From Clostridium sp. CCUG 7971 (GTDB lineage: Bacteria > Bacillota > Clostridia > Peptostreptococcales > Peptostreptococcaceae), in NCBI RefSeq assembly GCF_017590215.1, contig NZ_JAFFPK010000025.1, forward strand, positions 1 through 38,480: 38,480 nucleotides of DNA, in the 5' to 3' direction. This document shows positions 8,505-17,450 of this stretch, piece by piece. The number at the start of each line of letters is the position of its first letter. Position 1 is the first letter of the stretch. The translations under genes were made by a program, and so were the position numbers. A model generated the notes under the pieces. That model had not been told where the DNA came from. It saw only the letters and a list, made by a program, of their open reading frames with translations, and searched no databases.

Positions 8505-8519
8505 TGACAATAATCATTA
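8505..8519. promoter_or_regulatory. Fur-box-like 15-mer between the capA-like gene and yraN
   Basis: TGACAATAATCATTA matches the 7-1-7 Fur box TGATAATNATTATCA at 12 of 14 defined positions. It lies in the divergent intergenic region, about 90 bases from the capA-like start and 30 bases upstream of yraN. In an AT-rich genome such matches occur by chance, so this is only a candidate. Confidence 0.3.
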
Positions 8520-8548
8520 AATAAAGAAAAAAACTTAGGAGAATAATG

Positions 8549-8893
8549 ATGAATAATAAAGAAAAAGGTGATTTTGGAGAAAATGTCGCTTTGAAATATT
8601 TAATGTCGAAAGGTGCTAAGGTATTAGAGAAAAACTATAAAATAAAAACAGGTGAAATTGATATAATAACCAAGCTAGATAATAAACTTGTATTTGTAGA
8701 GGTAAAAGCAAGGAGTAACTTAAAGTTTGGATATCCATCTGAAGCTGTAAATTATAAAAAAATAAAAAAGATAATTTCCACTGCAAATTATTATATTCTA
8801 AGAAATAATTTACACAATGAGCCTATGAGATTTGATGTTATAGAAATATATTTAAATGAAAATAAAATAAATCATATAGTTAATGCATTTTAA
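8549..8893 (+). CDS. yraN: UPF0102 / YraN-family nuclease-fold protein
   Basis: Small protein of 114 residues with the restriction-endonuclease-like fold of the UPF0102 family. The motifs are the N-terminal KGDFGENVALKYL, then GEIDII and VFVEVKAR, which hold the E, D and E-x-K residues of a PD-(D/E)xK nuclease core, and GYPSEAVNYKK. The cellular substrate of the family is not settled. Two adjacent ATGs exist; the second (8549) has better spacing from AGGAG (8537-8541). It is the first gene of a run into comM, dprA and topA, and in related genomes it is usually preceded by rnhB, which is absent here. Confidence 0.88.
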   Translation: MNNKEKGDFGENVALKYLMSKGAKVLEKNYKIKTGEIDIITKLDNKLVFVEVKARSNLKFGYPSEAVNYKKIKKIISTANYYILRNNLHNEPMRFDVIEIYLNENKINHIVNAF

Positions 8894-8943
8894 GAAACTG
8901 TGTTTGTTATGTTAGAGTAGAGAACTTTTAGTGGAGGAATTTG

Positions 8944-10473
8944 ATGCTTAGTATAATTAATTCAAGTAATTTAATAGGAATAGAAGGATTTTTAATAAAA
9001 GTAGAGGTTGATATAGTAAATGGAATACCTTGCTTTAGCATAGTAGGTCTTGCAAGTACAGAGATAAAAGAGGCGAGAGACAGGGTTAAGTCAGCAATAA
9101 TAAATAGTGGATATAGCTTTCCAAACTCTAGAATAGTAGTAAATTTATCACCTGCAGATATGAAAAAACAAGGCTCTTTCCTTGATTTGTCTATATGTAT
9201 AGGAATACTTAGACAAGCTATAAAAAAGGATGAAAAGTACATAAATGAAAGTCTATTTGTCGGAGAATTATCATTAGATGGAAGCTTAAGAAAAGTTAGA
9301 GGGATTTTACCTATAGTTATAAGTGCTAAAGAACAAGGAATAAAAAGGATTTTTATACCATCAGATAATTTAGTGGAAAGTTCATTTATAGATGACATAT
9401 ATATAATACCCGTTAAAAGCTTAAAGGAATGTATATCGTTTTTAAATGGTGAATTAAATATTGATAATAAAGATATTGTTAATTTAAATAAAGATAATGA
9501 AAAAAATGATTATGATGAAGATTTTAAAGATGTATGTGGAAACTACTTTGTAAAAAGAGGAGCAGAAATAGCTGCTGCAGGAAACCATAATATATTAATG
9601 GTAGGTCCTCCTGGCTCAGGAAAAACAATGATTGCTAAAAGAATAAGAACAATTTTACCAGATATAAAAAAAGATGAAATGATAGAAGTTACTAAGATAT
9701 ATAGTGCATCAGGACTACTTGATGAAAATGAAGGAATAGTTTATAAAAGGCCATTTAGATCTCCTCACCACACATCAACAAGACAGGCTTTAGTAGGTGG
9801 CGGTGTTAATGCTAAGCCAGGTGAAGTAGTTTTAGCACATAGAGGAGTGTTATTTTTAGATGAAATGGCCGAATTTGATAGGAAAATTTTAGAAACATTA
9901 AGACAACCAATAGAAGATAAGTATATAAATATATCTAGAATAAAATACAATATGAAATATCCTTGCAACCTACTTTTAGTAGGAGCTATGAATCCATGCC
10001 CATGTGGGTATTATAAGTCTGAAAATGAATGTACATGTAGAACTTTTGATATAGATAGATATAAAAATAAGATATCAGGTCCATTATTAGATAGATTTGA
10101 TATTTTTATAGAGGTAAATTCAGTATCTTATGAGGAGTTAAATAATAATACTAATTCTGAAAGTTCAAAAATTATAAAAGAAAGAGTGCAAAAAGCAAGA
10201 GAAATCCAAAATATGAGATTTAAAAATCAAGGTATAAAAACTAACGATGAAATAAAATCATCTGAAATTTTAACTTATTGTAAATTAAATGATGAAGCTT
10301 TATCTACTACTAAATTAATATTAAATAAATATAAATTAAGTAATAGGAGTTACACAAAACTTATAAAAGTAGCAAGAACTATAGCTGATTTAGAAGGTAG
10401 TAATTTTATAAATAATAATCATATAATGGAGGCTTTTTCTTTTAGAAAAGCATATTATACGTATTTTAAATAG
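8944..10473 (+). CDS. comM: YifB/ComM-family Mg-chelatase-like AAA+ ATPase
   Basis: AAA+ ATPase of 510 residues. The N-terminal Lon-S5-like ChlI domain spans about 1-170, the ATPase core about 200-400 with Walker A GPPGSGKT and Walker B VLFLDEM, and the C-terminal Mg_chelatase_C domain ends the protein. The middle contains the family's cysteine-bearing NPCPCGYY segment. In Gram-negative bacteria ComM drives branch migration during natural transformation; in Clostridia the role is inferred. ATG 8944 is chosen because GGAGGA (8933-8938) lies 5 bases upstream, whereas the TTG at 8941 is too close. dprA follows after 9 bases, so they are very likely cotranscribed. Confidence 0.9.
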   Translation: MLSIINSSNLIGIEGFLIKVEVDIVNGIPCFSIVGLASTEIKEARDRVKSAIINSGYSFPNSRIVVNLSPADMKKQGSFLDLSICIGILRQAIKKDEKYINESLFVGELSLDGSLRKVRGILPIVISAKEQGIKRIFIPSDNLVESSFIDDIYIIPVKSLKECISFLNGELNIDNKDIVNLNKDNEKNDYDEDFKDVCGNYFVKRGAEIAAAGNHNILMVGPPGSGKTMIAKRIRTILPDIKKDEMIEVTKIYSASGLLDENEGIVYKRPFRSPHHTSTRQALVGGGVNAKPGEVVLAHRGVLFLDEMAEFDRKILETLRQPIEDKYINISRIKYNMKYPCNLLLVGAMNPCPCGYYKSENECTCRTFDIDRYKNKISGPLLDRFDIFIEVNSVSYEELNNNTNSESSKIIKERVQKAREIQNMRFKNQGIKTNDEIKSSEILTYCKLNDEALSTTKLILNKYKLSNRSYTKLIKVARTIADLEGSNFINNNHIMEAFSFRKAYYTYFK

Positions 10474-10482
10474 GAGATAAAT

Positions 10483-11580
10483 ATGGAAAAAAGAGATATA
10501 TATCTGTGGTTAAAGTCAATAAAAGGAGTAACTAATAATACTATAGAATTAATAGAAAATAACTTTTTAGATATTGAGAATTTAATAAATGCATCAGATA
10601 AGGAAATATATGATTTAAAAAATATAAATACAAATATTAAAGAAAATATAGTAAAATATAAAAGTCTTGCATACTTAGACAAAGTTAAGGAAAATTTATA
10701 CAACAAATCTATAGAATATGTTTGTACTGAGGATGAAAATTATCCTACTAATTTAAAATACATATATGATGCACCGAAAGTATTATTTTATAAAGGTGAT
10801 ATAAATATAGCTAATAAAATGAGTTTAGCTATGGTTGGAAGTCGAAAACCGACAGATTACGGTATTCATTGTGCAAAAAATATTAGTAAAAAATTATCAG
10901 ATGCAGGAATAAATATAATAAGCGGTTTAGCTGTTGGAATAGATTCATACTGTCATCTAGGAGCAATAGAAGGAAGCTCAAAAACTATATCAGTTTTTGC
11001 ATCTTCTGTTGATAATCCATTACCAAAATCTAATATAAAATTAGTAAATAAAATATTAGATGATGGAGGTCTAATATTGTCTGAATATAACATAGATGAA
11101 AATGTTTACAGAAGTAATTTTGCAAATAGAAATAGAATTATGAGTGGTCTAAGCAGTGGTGTTATAGTGGTTGAAGCCGCTGAAAAAAGTGGATCTTTAA
11201 TTACAGTTGAATTTGCATTAGAAGAAGGTAAAAATGTATTTGCAGTTCCCGGAAATATAAATTCTCATATGAGTAAAGGTTGCCATAAAATTATAAAAGA
11301 AGGTGCAAAGTTAATAGATGGTATAGAAGATATTTTAAATGAATATGAAATAACTAGTATAAATTTTAAAGAAAATTGGAAAAATTATGATAATATAAAA
11401 TTAAGCAAAGAAAGTATTAAAGTAATAGAGACCTTAAAATATAAAGGTGTCTTGCATATAGATGAAATTTGTGATAATACTAGAATGGAAATAAAATCTG
11501 TAAATACAATTTTAAGTGAACTAGTATTAAATGATGTATTAATAGAAATGAATAATAAAAAATACAGTTTAAATGTATAA
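10483..11580 (+). CDS. dprA: DNA processing protein DprA (Smf)
   Basis: DprA loads RecA on incoming single-stranded DNA during transformation; in genomes without known competence its role is unclear. The protein has 365 residues: an N-terminal helical domain (about 1-90), the extended Rossmann DNA-binding domain (about 95-300) with AMVGSRKPTDYG and SGLAVGIDSYCH, the GSLITVEFALEEGKNVFAVPG signature, and a C-terminal winged-helix domain (about 305-365). Its start is 9 bases after comM with a TAGGAGA ribosome site. Next to comM and topA as in related Firmicutes. Nothing appears broken. Confidence 0.93.
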   Translation: MEKRDIYLWLKSIKGVTNNTIELIENNFLDIENLINASDKEIYDLKNINTNIKENIVKYKSLAYLDKVKENLYNKSIEYVCTEDENYPTNLKYIYDAPKVLFYKGDINIANKMSLAMVGSRKPTDYGIHCAKNISKKLSDAGINIISGLAVGIDSYCHLGAIEGSSKTISVFASSVDNPLPKSNIKLVNKILDDGGLILSEYNIDENVYRSNFANRNRIMSGLSSGVIVVEAAEKSGSLITVEFALEEGKNVFAVPGNINSHMSKGCHKIIKEGAKLIDGIEDILNEYEITSINFKENWKNYDNIKLSKESIKVIETLKYKGVLHIDEICDNTRMEIKSVNTILSELVLNDVLIEMNNKKYSLNV

Positions 11581-11610
11581 ATAACATAGATAGTGGGGGT
11601 GTGTGGTTTT

Positions 11611-13713
11611 ATGGCCAAAACATTAGTCATCGTAGAATCGCCTGCAAAAGCTAAAACCATAGAAAAGTTTTTAGGAAAAGGTCATTATACCGTAAAAGCT
11701 TCGGTTGGTCATGTAAGGGATTTACCAAAAAGTAAATTAGGCGTGGATATAGAAAATAATTTTGATCCACAGTATATAAACATAAGAGGTAAGGGCGACG
11801 TAATAAAAGAATTAAAAAAAGAAGCAAAAAAATCTAAAAAAGTATATCTAGCAACCGATCCAGATAGAGAAGGTGAAGCTATATCATGGCATTTAGCTCA
11901 TATACTAGATTTAGATGAAAAAGATGAATGTAGAATAGAGTTTAACGAAATAACTAAAGATGCTATAAAGAAAGCTATAAAAAGTCCGAGAAATATAGAT
12001 ATAAGCCTAGTTGATGCACAGCAAGCTAGAAGGGTTTTAGATAGATTACTAGGATATCAAATAAGTCCAATACTTTGGCTAAAGGTAAGAAAAGGGCTTA
12101 GTGCAGGTAGAGTTCAGTCAGTAACAACAAAATTAATTTGTGATAGAGAAAAAGAAATAAAAGCATTTATACCAGTTGAATATTGGACTATAGATTTAGA
12201 TGCAAAAACTTCAAATGGTGAAGATATAAGCTTAAAATTCTATGGAAAAGATAATAAAAAAATTGAAATAGAAAATGAAGAAATGGTAAATGAAATTTTA
12301 GCTGATATTAAAGACAAGAATTTAGATGTAGTATCTATAGAATCTAAATCAAGAAAAAAAGCAGCACCAAAGCCATTTACAACAAGTATGCTTCAACAAG
12401 AGGCTGCAAATAAATTATCTTTTACAACTAAAAAGACTATGAGCATAGCACAAGAATTATACGAAGGTATAGATATAGAGAAAGAAACTATAGGTCTTAT
12501 ATCTTATATAAGAACTGATTCAAAGAGAATCTCTGATGAAGCGAAAGAAAAATCAAAAGCTTATATACTAGATGAAATAGGAGAAAATTATTACAAAAAT
12601 ACTGCTGAGAAAAAAGAGAAGAAAGAAACTAAAAAAGTACAAGATGCCCATGAGGCGATAAGGCCAACTTATGTTGATAAAACTCCAGATAGTATAAAAA
12701 GTTATTTAAGTAAAGATCAATATAAACTATATAACTTAATTTGGAGAAGGTTTGTAGCAAGTCAAATGGAAGACTCTGTATTTGATATACTAAACCTAGA
12801 ATGTCAAATAGGAAACTATATATTTAAAGCAACTGGATCTAAAATGAAATTTGATGGATACACTAAAATCTATAATTTTACAGATAGAGAGGATAAGATA
12901 TTACCAGATGTTAAAGAAGGTGATATGCTTAGCTTAGAAAATACAATCCCACTTCAACACTTTACTAATCCTCCGGCAAGATTTACAGAAGCTAGTTTAG
13001 TAAAGACACTTGAAGAATTAGGAATAGGAAGACCAAGTACTTATGCACCAACAATAACTACAATACTTAATAGAGAGTATGTTGAGAAACAAGGAACAAG
13101 CCTTTGTCCTACAGAATTAGGGATAATAGTAACTGATATATTAGAAAATAACTTCCAAAAATTTATAGATGTTGATTTTACAGCACAAATGGAAAATCAA
13201 CTAGATGAAATAGAAGAAGGCCATATTGAATGGAAAAAAGTTGTATCAGATGCATATGAACCACTTAGAGAAGCTATAGAAATAGCAATAGAAAGCATAG
13301 AAAAGATAAATATGGATGAAGAAACAGATGAAATATGTGAAAACTGTGGAGAAAACATGGTTATCAAATATGGTAGATTTGGAAAATTCATGGCATGTAA
13401 AAACTATCCAGAATGCAAAACTACAAAACCTCTTGTAAATAAAGTAGGAGTAAAATGTCCAAAATGTCATGAAGGAGATATAATTCTTAGAAAGTCTAAA
13501 AAAGGTAAGGCTTTTTATGGATGTTCCAATTACCCAGAGTGCGATTTTATAGCATGGAATAAGCCTACAGGGGAAGTTTGTGATAAATGTGGAGCTTATA
13601 TGATAGAGAAAGTAAGTAAGTCTGAAACTAAAATAATTTGTTCTGATAAGGACTGTAATAAAGGTACTATCAAGGAAAATAAAGAGGTATCAGATGAAAA
13701 TATAGAAAAATAG
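11611..13713 (+). CDS. topA: DNA topoisomerase I (type IA)
   Basis: Relaxes negatively supercoiled DNA. About 700 residues. The TOPRIM domain is at the N-terminus (VIVESPAKAKTI; acidic TDPDREGEA near residue 82-90); the active-site tyrosine is Y299 in SYIRTDS; the core holds the PPARFTEASLVKTLEE and GRPSTYAPTI motifs. Three C-terminal four-cysteine zinc ribbons follow (CENCG...CKNYPEC, CPKCH...CSNYPEC, CDKCG...CSDKDC). The ATG at 11611 is preferred to the GTG at 11593 because the GGGGG stretch (11595-11599) then lies at workable spacing and the protein begins M-A-K-T-L-V-I-V-E-S, as in the family. It is 30 bases downstream of dprA and probably in the same transcript. Confidence 0.96.
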   Translation: MAKTLVIVESPAKAKTIEKFLGKGHYTVKASVGHVRDLPKSKLGVDIENNFDPQYINIRGKGDVIKELKKEAKKSKKVYLATDPDREGEAISWHLAHILDLDEKDECRIEFNEITKDAIKKAIKSPRNIDISLVDAQQARRVLDRLLGYQISPILWLKVRKGLSAGRVQSVTTKLICDREKEIKAFIPVEYWTIDLDAKTSNGEDISLKFYGKDNKKIEIENEEMVNEILADIKDKNLDVVSIESKSRKKAAPKPFTTSMLQQEAANKLSFTTKKTMSIAQELYEGIDIEKETIGLISYIRTDSKRISDEAKEKSKAYILDEIGENYYKNTAEKKEKKETKKVQDAHEAIRPTYVDKTPDSIKSYLSKDQYKLYNLIWRRFVASQMEDSVFDILNLECQIGNYIFKATGSKMKFDGYTKIYNFTDREDKILPDVKEGDMLSLENTIPLQHFTNPPARFTEASLVKTLEELGIGRPSTYAPTITTILNREYVEKQGTSLCPTELGIIVTDILENNFQKFIDVDFTAQMENQLDEIEEGHIEWKKVVSDAYEPLREAIEIAIESIEKINMDEETDEICENCGENMVIKYGRFGKFMACKNYPECKTTKPLVNKVGVKCPKCHEGDIILRKSKKGKAFYGCSNYPECDFIAWNKPTGEVCDKCGAYMIEKVSKSETKIICSDKDCNKGTIKENKEVSDENIEK

Positions 13714-13871
13714 ACAAATACTAGTAATCATATTGAAAAAGACAGAAATTTGTGATAACATTTCAAGTGCATGATTTAGAAATAATTGAAATTTTTGTTA
13801 AACAAATTAGAAATACTTAAATAATAAAATAGGTTTTAAGATGCCTGACTTTTATGAGGAGATGAATATAA

Positions 13872-14657
13872 ATGGCAAGTGAAATGTTAAAAAAAACAAG
13901 AAAAATAAATCAAACACTACAATCAAGTAGTGGAAGCAATGTCTCTTTTAATTTATTAGCCGGAGCATTAGGAGAAGTATTAAATGCAAACGCATACGTA
14001 TTAAGTAGTAAAGGGAAGGTTTTAGGATTATACCTTAACGATGCTAACGATAGCTCAGTTATAGAAGATGAAATTACTAAACAAAAAAAATTCCCAGAGG
14101 AATATACTAAAAATTTATTAAAAATTAATGAAACATTAGAAAATATAACTGGTGCAGATCTATTAGGAATGTTCCCAGAAGAACATACTAGATTAGATAA
14201 AAATAATACTATAGTACCTATATTAGGTAGTGGACAAAGACTTGGAACATTAGTTCTTTCAAGATATGGTGAAAGATTTACAGATGATGATTTAGTTATA
14301 GCTGAATATAGTGCAACAGTAGTTGGACTTGAAATATTACGAGCCATAGGTGAAGAGTTAGAGGAAGAAATGAGAAAGAAAGCTGTAGTTCAAATGGCTA
14401 TAGGTACATTATCTTACTCCGAACTTGAAGCTGTGGAGCATATATTTGAAGAACTAGACGGAAAAGAAGGCTTACTTGTTGCAAGTAAAATAGCAGATAG
14501 AGTTGGTATAACTAGATCTGTTATAGTTAATGCCCTTAGAAAATTTGAAAGTGCAGGGGTTATAGAATCAAGATCTTTAGGTATGAAAGGTACACATATA
14601 AAAGTACTTAATGATAAGCTTATTGAAGAACTTAAAAAACTAAAAAATAATCACTAA
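13872..14657 (+). CDS. codY: GTP- and branched-chain-amino-acid-sensing global repressor CodY
   Basis: CodY represses nitrogen, peptide and often toxin genes while GTP and isoleucine, leucine and valine are plentiful. The protein has 261 residues, the usual length: an N-terminal GAF effector domain (about 1-155), a helical linker rich in Glu and Lys, and a winged helix-turn-helix at about 200-255 ([20 protein letters not shown]). The start has a GAGGAGATG site. A 158-base gap separates it from topA and a terminator follows, so it can be transcribed alone. I saw no convincing CodY box in this window, including in its own upstream region. Confidence 0.96.
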   Translation: MASEMLKKTRKINQTLQSSSGSNVSFNLLAGALGEVLNANAYVLSSKGKVLGLYLNDANDSSVIEDEITKQKKFPEEYTKNLLKINETLENITGADLLGMFPEEHTRLDKNNTIVPILGSGQRLGTLVLSRYGERFTDDDLVIAEYSATVVGLEILRAIGEELEEEMRKKAVVQMAIGTLSYSELEAVEHIFEELDGKEGLLVASKIADRVGITRSVIVNALRKFESAGVIESRSLGMKGTHIKVLNDKLIEELKKLKNNH

Positions 14658-14662
14658 ATATA

Positions 14663-14697
14663 AAAAGGTATCTATTTTTAAGTAGATGCCTTTTATT
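14663..14697 (+). terminator. Rho-independent terminator after codY
   Basis: AAAAGGTATCTA and TAGATGCCTTTT form a stem with one G-T pair and a six-base loop, followed by a T-rich tail. Confidence 0.75.
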
Positions 14698-14731
14698 TAA
14701 TTATAGATAGATTTTATGAAAGGGTGAGATT

Positions 14732-16006
14732 ATGCAACCTTTAGCAGATAAATTAAGACCACATCAAATAGAAGACATGGTAGGTCAAAGTCATATAATA
14801 GGTAAAGGTAAAGTTATTAATAAACTTATAGAAAATAATACTATTCCTAATATGATTCTATATGGACCTCCAGGAACAGGTAAAACAACATTGGCAAATA
14901 TTATAGCTAATGTTACAGGAAAAAAATATATAAAATTAAATGCAGTAAATTGTGGTGTAAAAGAAATAAAAGAAGCAATAGATGCAAGTAAAAGAGATTT
15001 ATTTTCTTATAATGGTATAATTTTAATGTTAGATGAGATTCAGGCGTTAAATAGAAAACAGCAACAATCATTACTTGAAGTAATTGAAGAGGGATCTGTA
15101 ACTTTAATAGCAAGCACTGCTGACAACCCATACTTTGTAGTGTATAAAGCCATTTTAAGTAGAAGTACTATATTTGAATTTAAAACTATAGAAAAAAGAT
15201 ATATAATAAAAGGGCTTAAAAATGCCGTAGATAAGATTAAAGTTATATATGAAGATAAAGATATTAATGTTGAAGAAAAAGCGTTAGAATACATAGCAGA
15301 GTCCTGTAATGGTGATATGAGAAGTGCATTAAATAAATTAGAATTAGTTTTTAATTTAGGAATAGATATACCTTCTAATTCTGTAAATATAACTGCCCAA
15401 AATGTTATAGAATCTTCAAGTGTAAAAATGCTAAGTTACGATAAAGGTGGAGATGATGGATACTCTATATTATCTGCATTTCATAAGTCTCTGAGAGGGT
15501 CTGATATAGATGCATCAATTCATTACTTAGCTAGACTTGTAAAAGCAGGAGATATACAAAATATTACTAGAAGACTACTTTGTGTTGCAAGTGAAGATGT
15601 AGGACTTGCTGTTCCACAAGCTATAACTATAACAGAAGCATGTGTTTCAGCAGCTCTTCAATTAGGTTTTCCAGAGGCTAGAATACCATTAGCACAAGCT
15701 ACAATATATTTAGCACAATGTCCTAAATCAAATTCAGCTGTTATGGCTATAGAAAATGCATTATCAGATTTAGATAATATAGAAGTAGGAGATATTCCAC
15801 CTCATCTAAAAGATGCACATTATGCTGGAGCTAAAGATTTGGGTAGAGGAGTAGACTATAAGTATCCACATAATTATCCTAATCATTATATAAAGCAACA
15901 ATACTTACCTGATGCAATAAAAGATAAAAAATATTATATCCCAGGAGAGAATAAAAATGAAAAGTCTTTTGAACAATATTGGGACAGTGTAAAAAATAGA
16001 GATTAA
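14732..16006 (+). CDS. rarA: Replication-associated recombination AAA+ ATPase RarA (MgsA)
   Basis: RarA acts at stalled replication forks. The protein has 424 residues: AAA+ core (about 1-180) with Walker A GPPGTGKT and Walker B LMLDEI, sensor-1 region STADNPYF and arginine finger LSRST, followed by the lid and the C-terminal tetramerization domain (MgsA_C, about 250-420) ending with HYAGAKDLGRGVDYKYPHNYPNH, which is characteristic. The box after Walker B reads DEIQALNRKQQ, where most RarA proteins have DEIHRFNKxQQ. The start has an AAAGGGTGA site. Monocistronic, with terminators on both sides. Confidence 0.92.
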   Translation: MQPLADKLRPHQIEDMVGQSHIIGKGKVINKLIENNTIPNMILYGPPGTGKTTLANIIANVTGKKYIKLNAVNCGVKEIKEAIDASKRDLFSYNGIILMLDEIQALNRKQQQSLLEVIEEGSVTLIASTADNPYFVVYKAILSRSTIFEFKTIEKRYIIKGLKNAVDKIKVIYEDKDINVEEKALEYIAESCNGDMRSALNKLELVFNLGIDIPSNSVNITAQNVIESSSVKMLSYDKGGDDGYSILSAFHKSLRGSDIDASIHYLARLVKAGDIQNITRRLLCVASEDVGLAVPQAITITEACVSAALQLGFPEARIPLAQATIYLAQCPKSNSAVMAIENALSDLDNIEVGDIPPHLKDAHYAGAKDLGRGVDYKYPHNYPNHYIKQQYLPDAIKDKKYYIPGENKNEKSFEQYWDSVKNRD

Positions 16007-16086
16007 CTATAAATAAAATATGCAATTATGAAATAAACATGGAAGTTGAAAAGTTCAAATTAAAACTTTGATAAATTGTATTGTGT

Positions 16087-16127
16087 AAAAGGTGCTATCT
16101 TTTAAATATAAAGAAAGCACCCTTTTA
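16087..16127 (+). terminator. Rho-independent terminator after rarA
   Basis: AAAAGGTGCT-ATCTTT pairs with AAAGA-AAGCACCCTTTT, a stem with one or two bulges and a short AT loop, followed by T residues. Confidence 0.6.
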
Positions 16128-16139
16128 ATATAAATTTTT

Positions 16140-16313
16140 ATGATAATAGTAACTCATAAATTAACAGAAGGTATATTAAGTAAGTATGATGAAATAGTAG
16201 TTATGGAAATAAATAAAATTGTTGATATAGTAACTTTTTAAGAGTAAATAAGTAAAGAAGGTGAATTTTAAGATTTACATACAGTAGAATTAAAAAATAA
16301 AGAAGTAGTTTAA
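16140..16313 (+). pseudogene. Decayed C-terminal remnant of an ABC-transporter ATPase
   Basis: Read in one frame from 16140 the sequence gives M-I-I-V-T-H-K-L-T-E-G-I-L-S-K-Y-D-E-I-V-V-M-E, then I-N-K-I-V-D-I-V-T-F, a stop, and further I-S-K-E-G-E-F and D-L-H-T-V-E-L pieces parted by two more in-frame stops. VTHKL is the switch-histidine region of an ABC ATPase, and YDEIVVM...G-x-I-V-x-x-G-T-F is the usual run to the C-terminus, as in CydC-like or multidrug exporters. No Walker A or signature part remains upstream. It is a dead fragment; the nearest intact ABC ATPase (2227-3165) is of a different subfamily. Confidence 0.65.
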
Positions 16314-16560
16314 TATAAATAATAAAACTTTGTAGAGGTAGATTTTAATTTATCTCTATTTTTTACATATAAAATGACTATAATTTTAAGCATTATTAAT
16401 TGTAGTATATTACATATTATAAAATTAATTTTTATGCAACATTAAAAAATAAAGGAGATAATTAAAAAATGAATCATATAATAAAATATCTACTATAAAA
16501 TATATAGTATAAATTTTATTTATGAATAGATATACTTAGCAACTGTTCATATCAGGGGGA
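16314..16560. other. Gene-free AT-rich stretch
   Basis: No convincing gene is seen. An AAGGAG site (16452-16457) precedes a nine-codon frame at 16469-16498 that ends at once, probably another relic. The rest is AT-rich with no hairpin of note, and it ends in the ribosome site of the acetyltransferase gene. Confidence 0.5.
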
Positions 16561-16566
16561 ATGGTT

Positions 16567-17337
16567 ATGATTGTAAAGCTTGATAATACTTATAATGATA
16601 AATTGATGAAGTATTTAAAAAAAGAGCCCGAATTTAATCTATTTATAATAGGGGACATAGATAGATATGGTTATAATAATTATTTTTTTAATATCTGGGG
16701 CGATATAAATATAGATGGAGAGCTAGAAGGGATTTTAGCAAAGTACTTTGATTTTATTATAGTTTATTCTTACTCTAAATTTAATATAGATAAATTTATG
16801 AACTTAATTAATAGATTAGATTACTGCGAAATAAGTGGAAAATCAGAAATAATAAGTCAACTATCAAATAGGATTGACTTAAGGAAAATAAGAACTGTCA
16901 ATCTAAGTAAGTTAGACAAAGAGATACCATATATACATAGATCATCAAGGATAAAAGTTAAAAAAGTAAGATTTGGCAACCTAAAAAGAATAGTAAGATT
17001 ATACGAATTAATTGATGAATTTGAAAATACAAATATAGATTGTATAAAAAATGGATTAAAAACTGGAAGAGGATATTGTATAGAAGTTAATAAGCAGGCA
17101 GTAGCTATGGCGAAGAGTACTTCAGAAAATAAAACTCATGCAATGATAGTTGGGGTAGGAACACATCCAAATTATAGAAATAAAGGGCTTGCAACTAGAT
17201 GTATAGTAAGAATCTGTAATGAATTATTAAGTGAAGGAAAGATACCATGTCTTTTTTATGATAATGAAGAAGCAGGAAAAATATATAAAAAGCTAGGGTT
17301 TGAAAATATTGGTTTTTGGAGCATAGGATATAGGTAA
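16567..17337 (+). CDS. GNAT-family N-acetyltransferase
   Basis: Protein of about 256 residues. The C-terminal half is a GNAT acetyl-CoA-binding domain: a beta-4 strand HAMIVGVGTHP, the pyrophosphate-binding loop YRNKGLATR (motif A, R/Q-x-x-G-x-G/A), and a terminal IYKKLGFENIGFW segment. The N-terminal half (about 1-130) is a divergent domain as in two-domain GNAT proteins of the GCN5-like type found in Clostridia. GGGGGA lies 6 bases before the ATG at 16567, so that start is preferred to 16561. The acceptor substrate cannot be predicted. It stands between the decayed region and the sugar kinase gene, in its own unit or with the kinase. Confidence 0.8.
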   Translation: MIVKLDNTYNDKLMKYLKKEPEFNLFIIGDIDRYGYNNYFFNIWGDINIDGELEGILAKYFDFIIVYSYSKFNIDKFMNLINRLDYCEISGKSEIISQLSNRIDLRKIRTVNLSKLDKEIPYIHRSSRIKVKKVRFGNLKRIVRLYELIDEFENTNIDCIKNGLKTGRGYCIEVNKQAVAMAKSTSENKTHAMIVGVGTHPNYRNKGLATRCIVRICNELLSEGKIPCLFYDNEEAGKIYKKLGFENIGFWSIGYR

Positions 17338-17450
17338 TTTAAATTTGAAAAGATTGTTAAAAATTTAATGTTAATATAAAATATATTATTGTATAATGGA
17401 TTTATTGAAGAAAACATTTTCGTTAATCAAGGGAAGCTTAGGAGGAGAGT

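Noticed and set aside
13714-13871. CodY-box in the codY upstream region
   Set aside because: Best word AATTTTTGTTAAACA matches the consensus poorly; not distinguishable from AT-rich background.
16469-16498. Nine-codon frame after AAGGAG
   Set aside because: Too short and without conserved neighbours; more likely a relic or chance.
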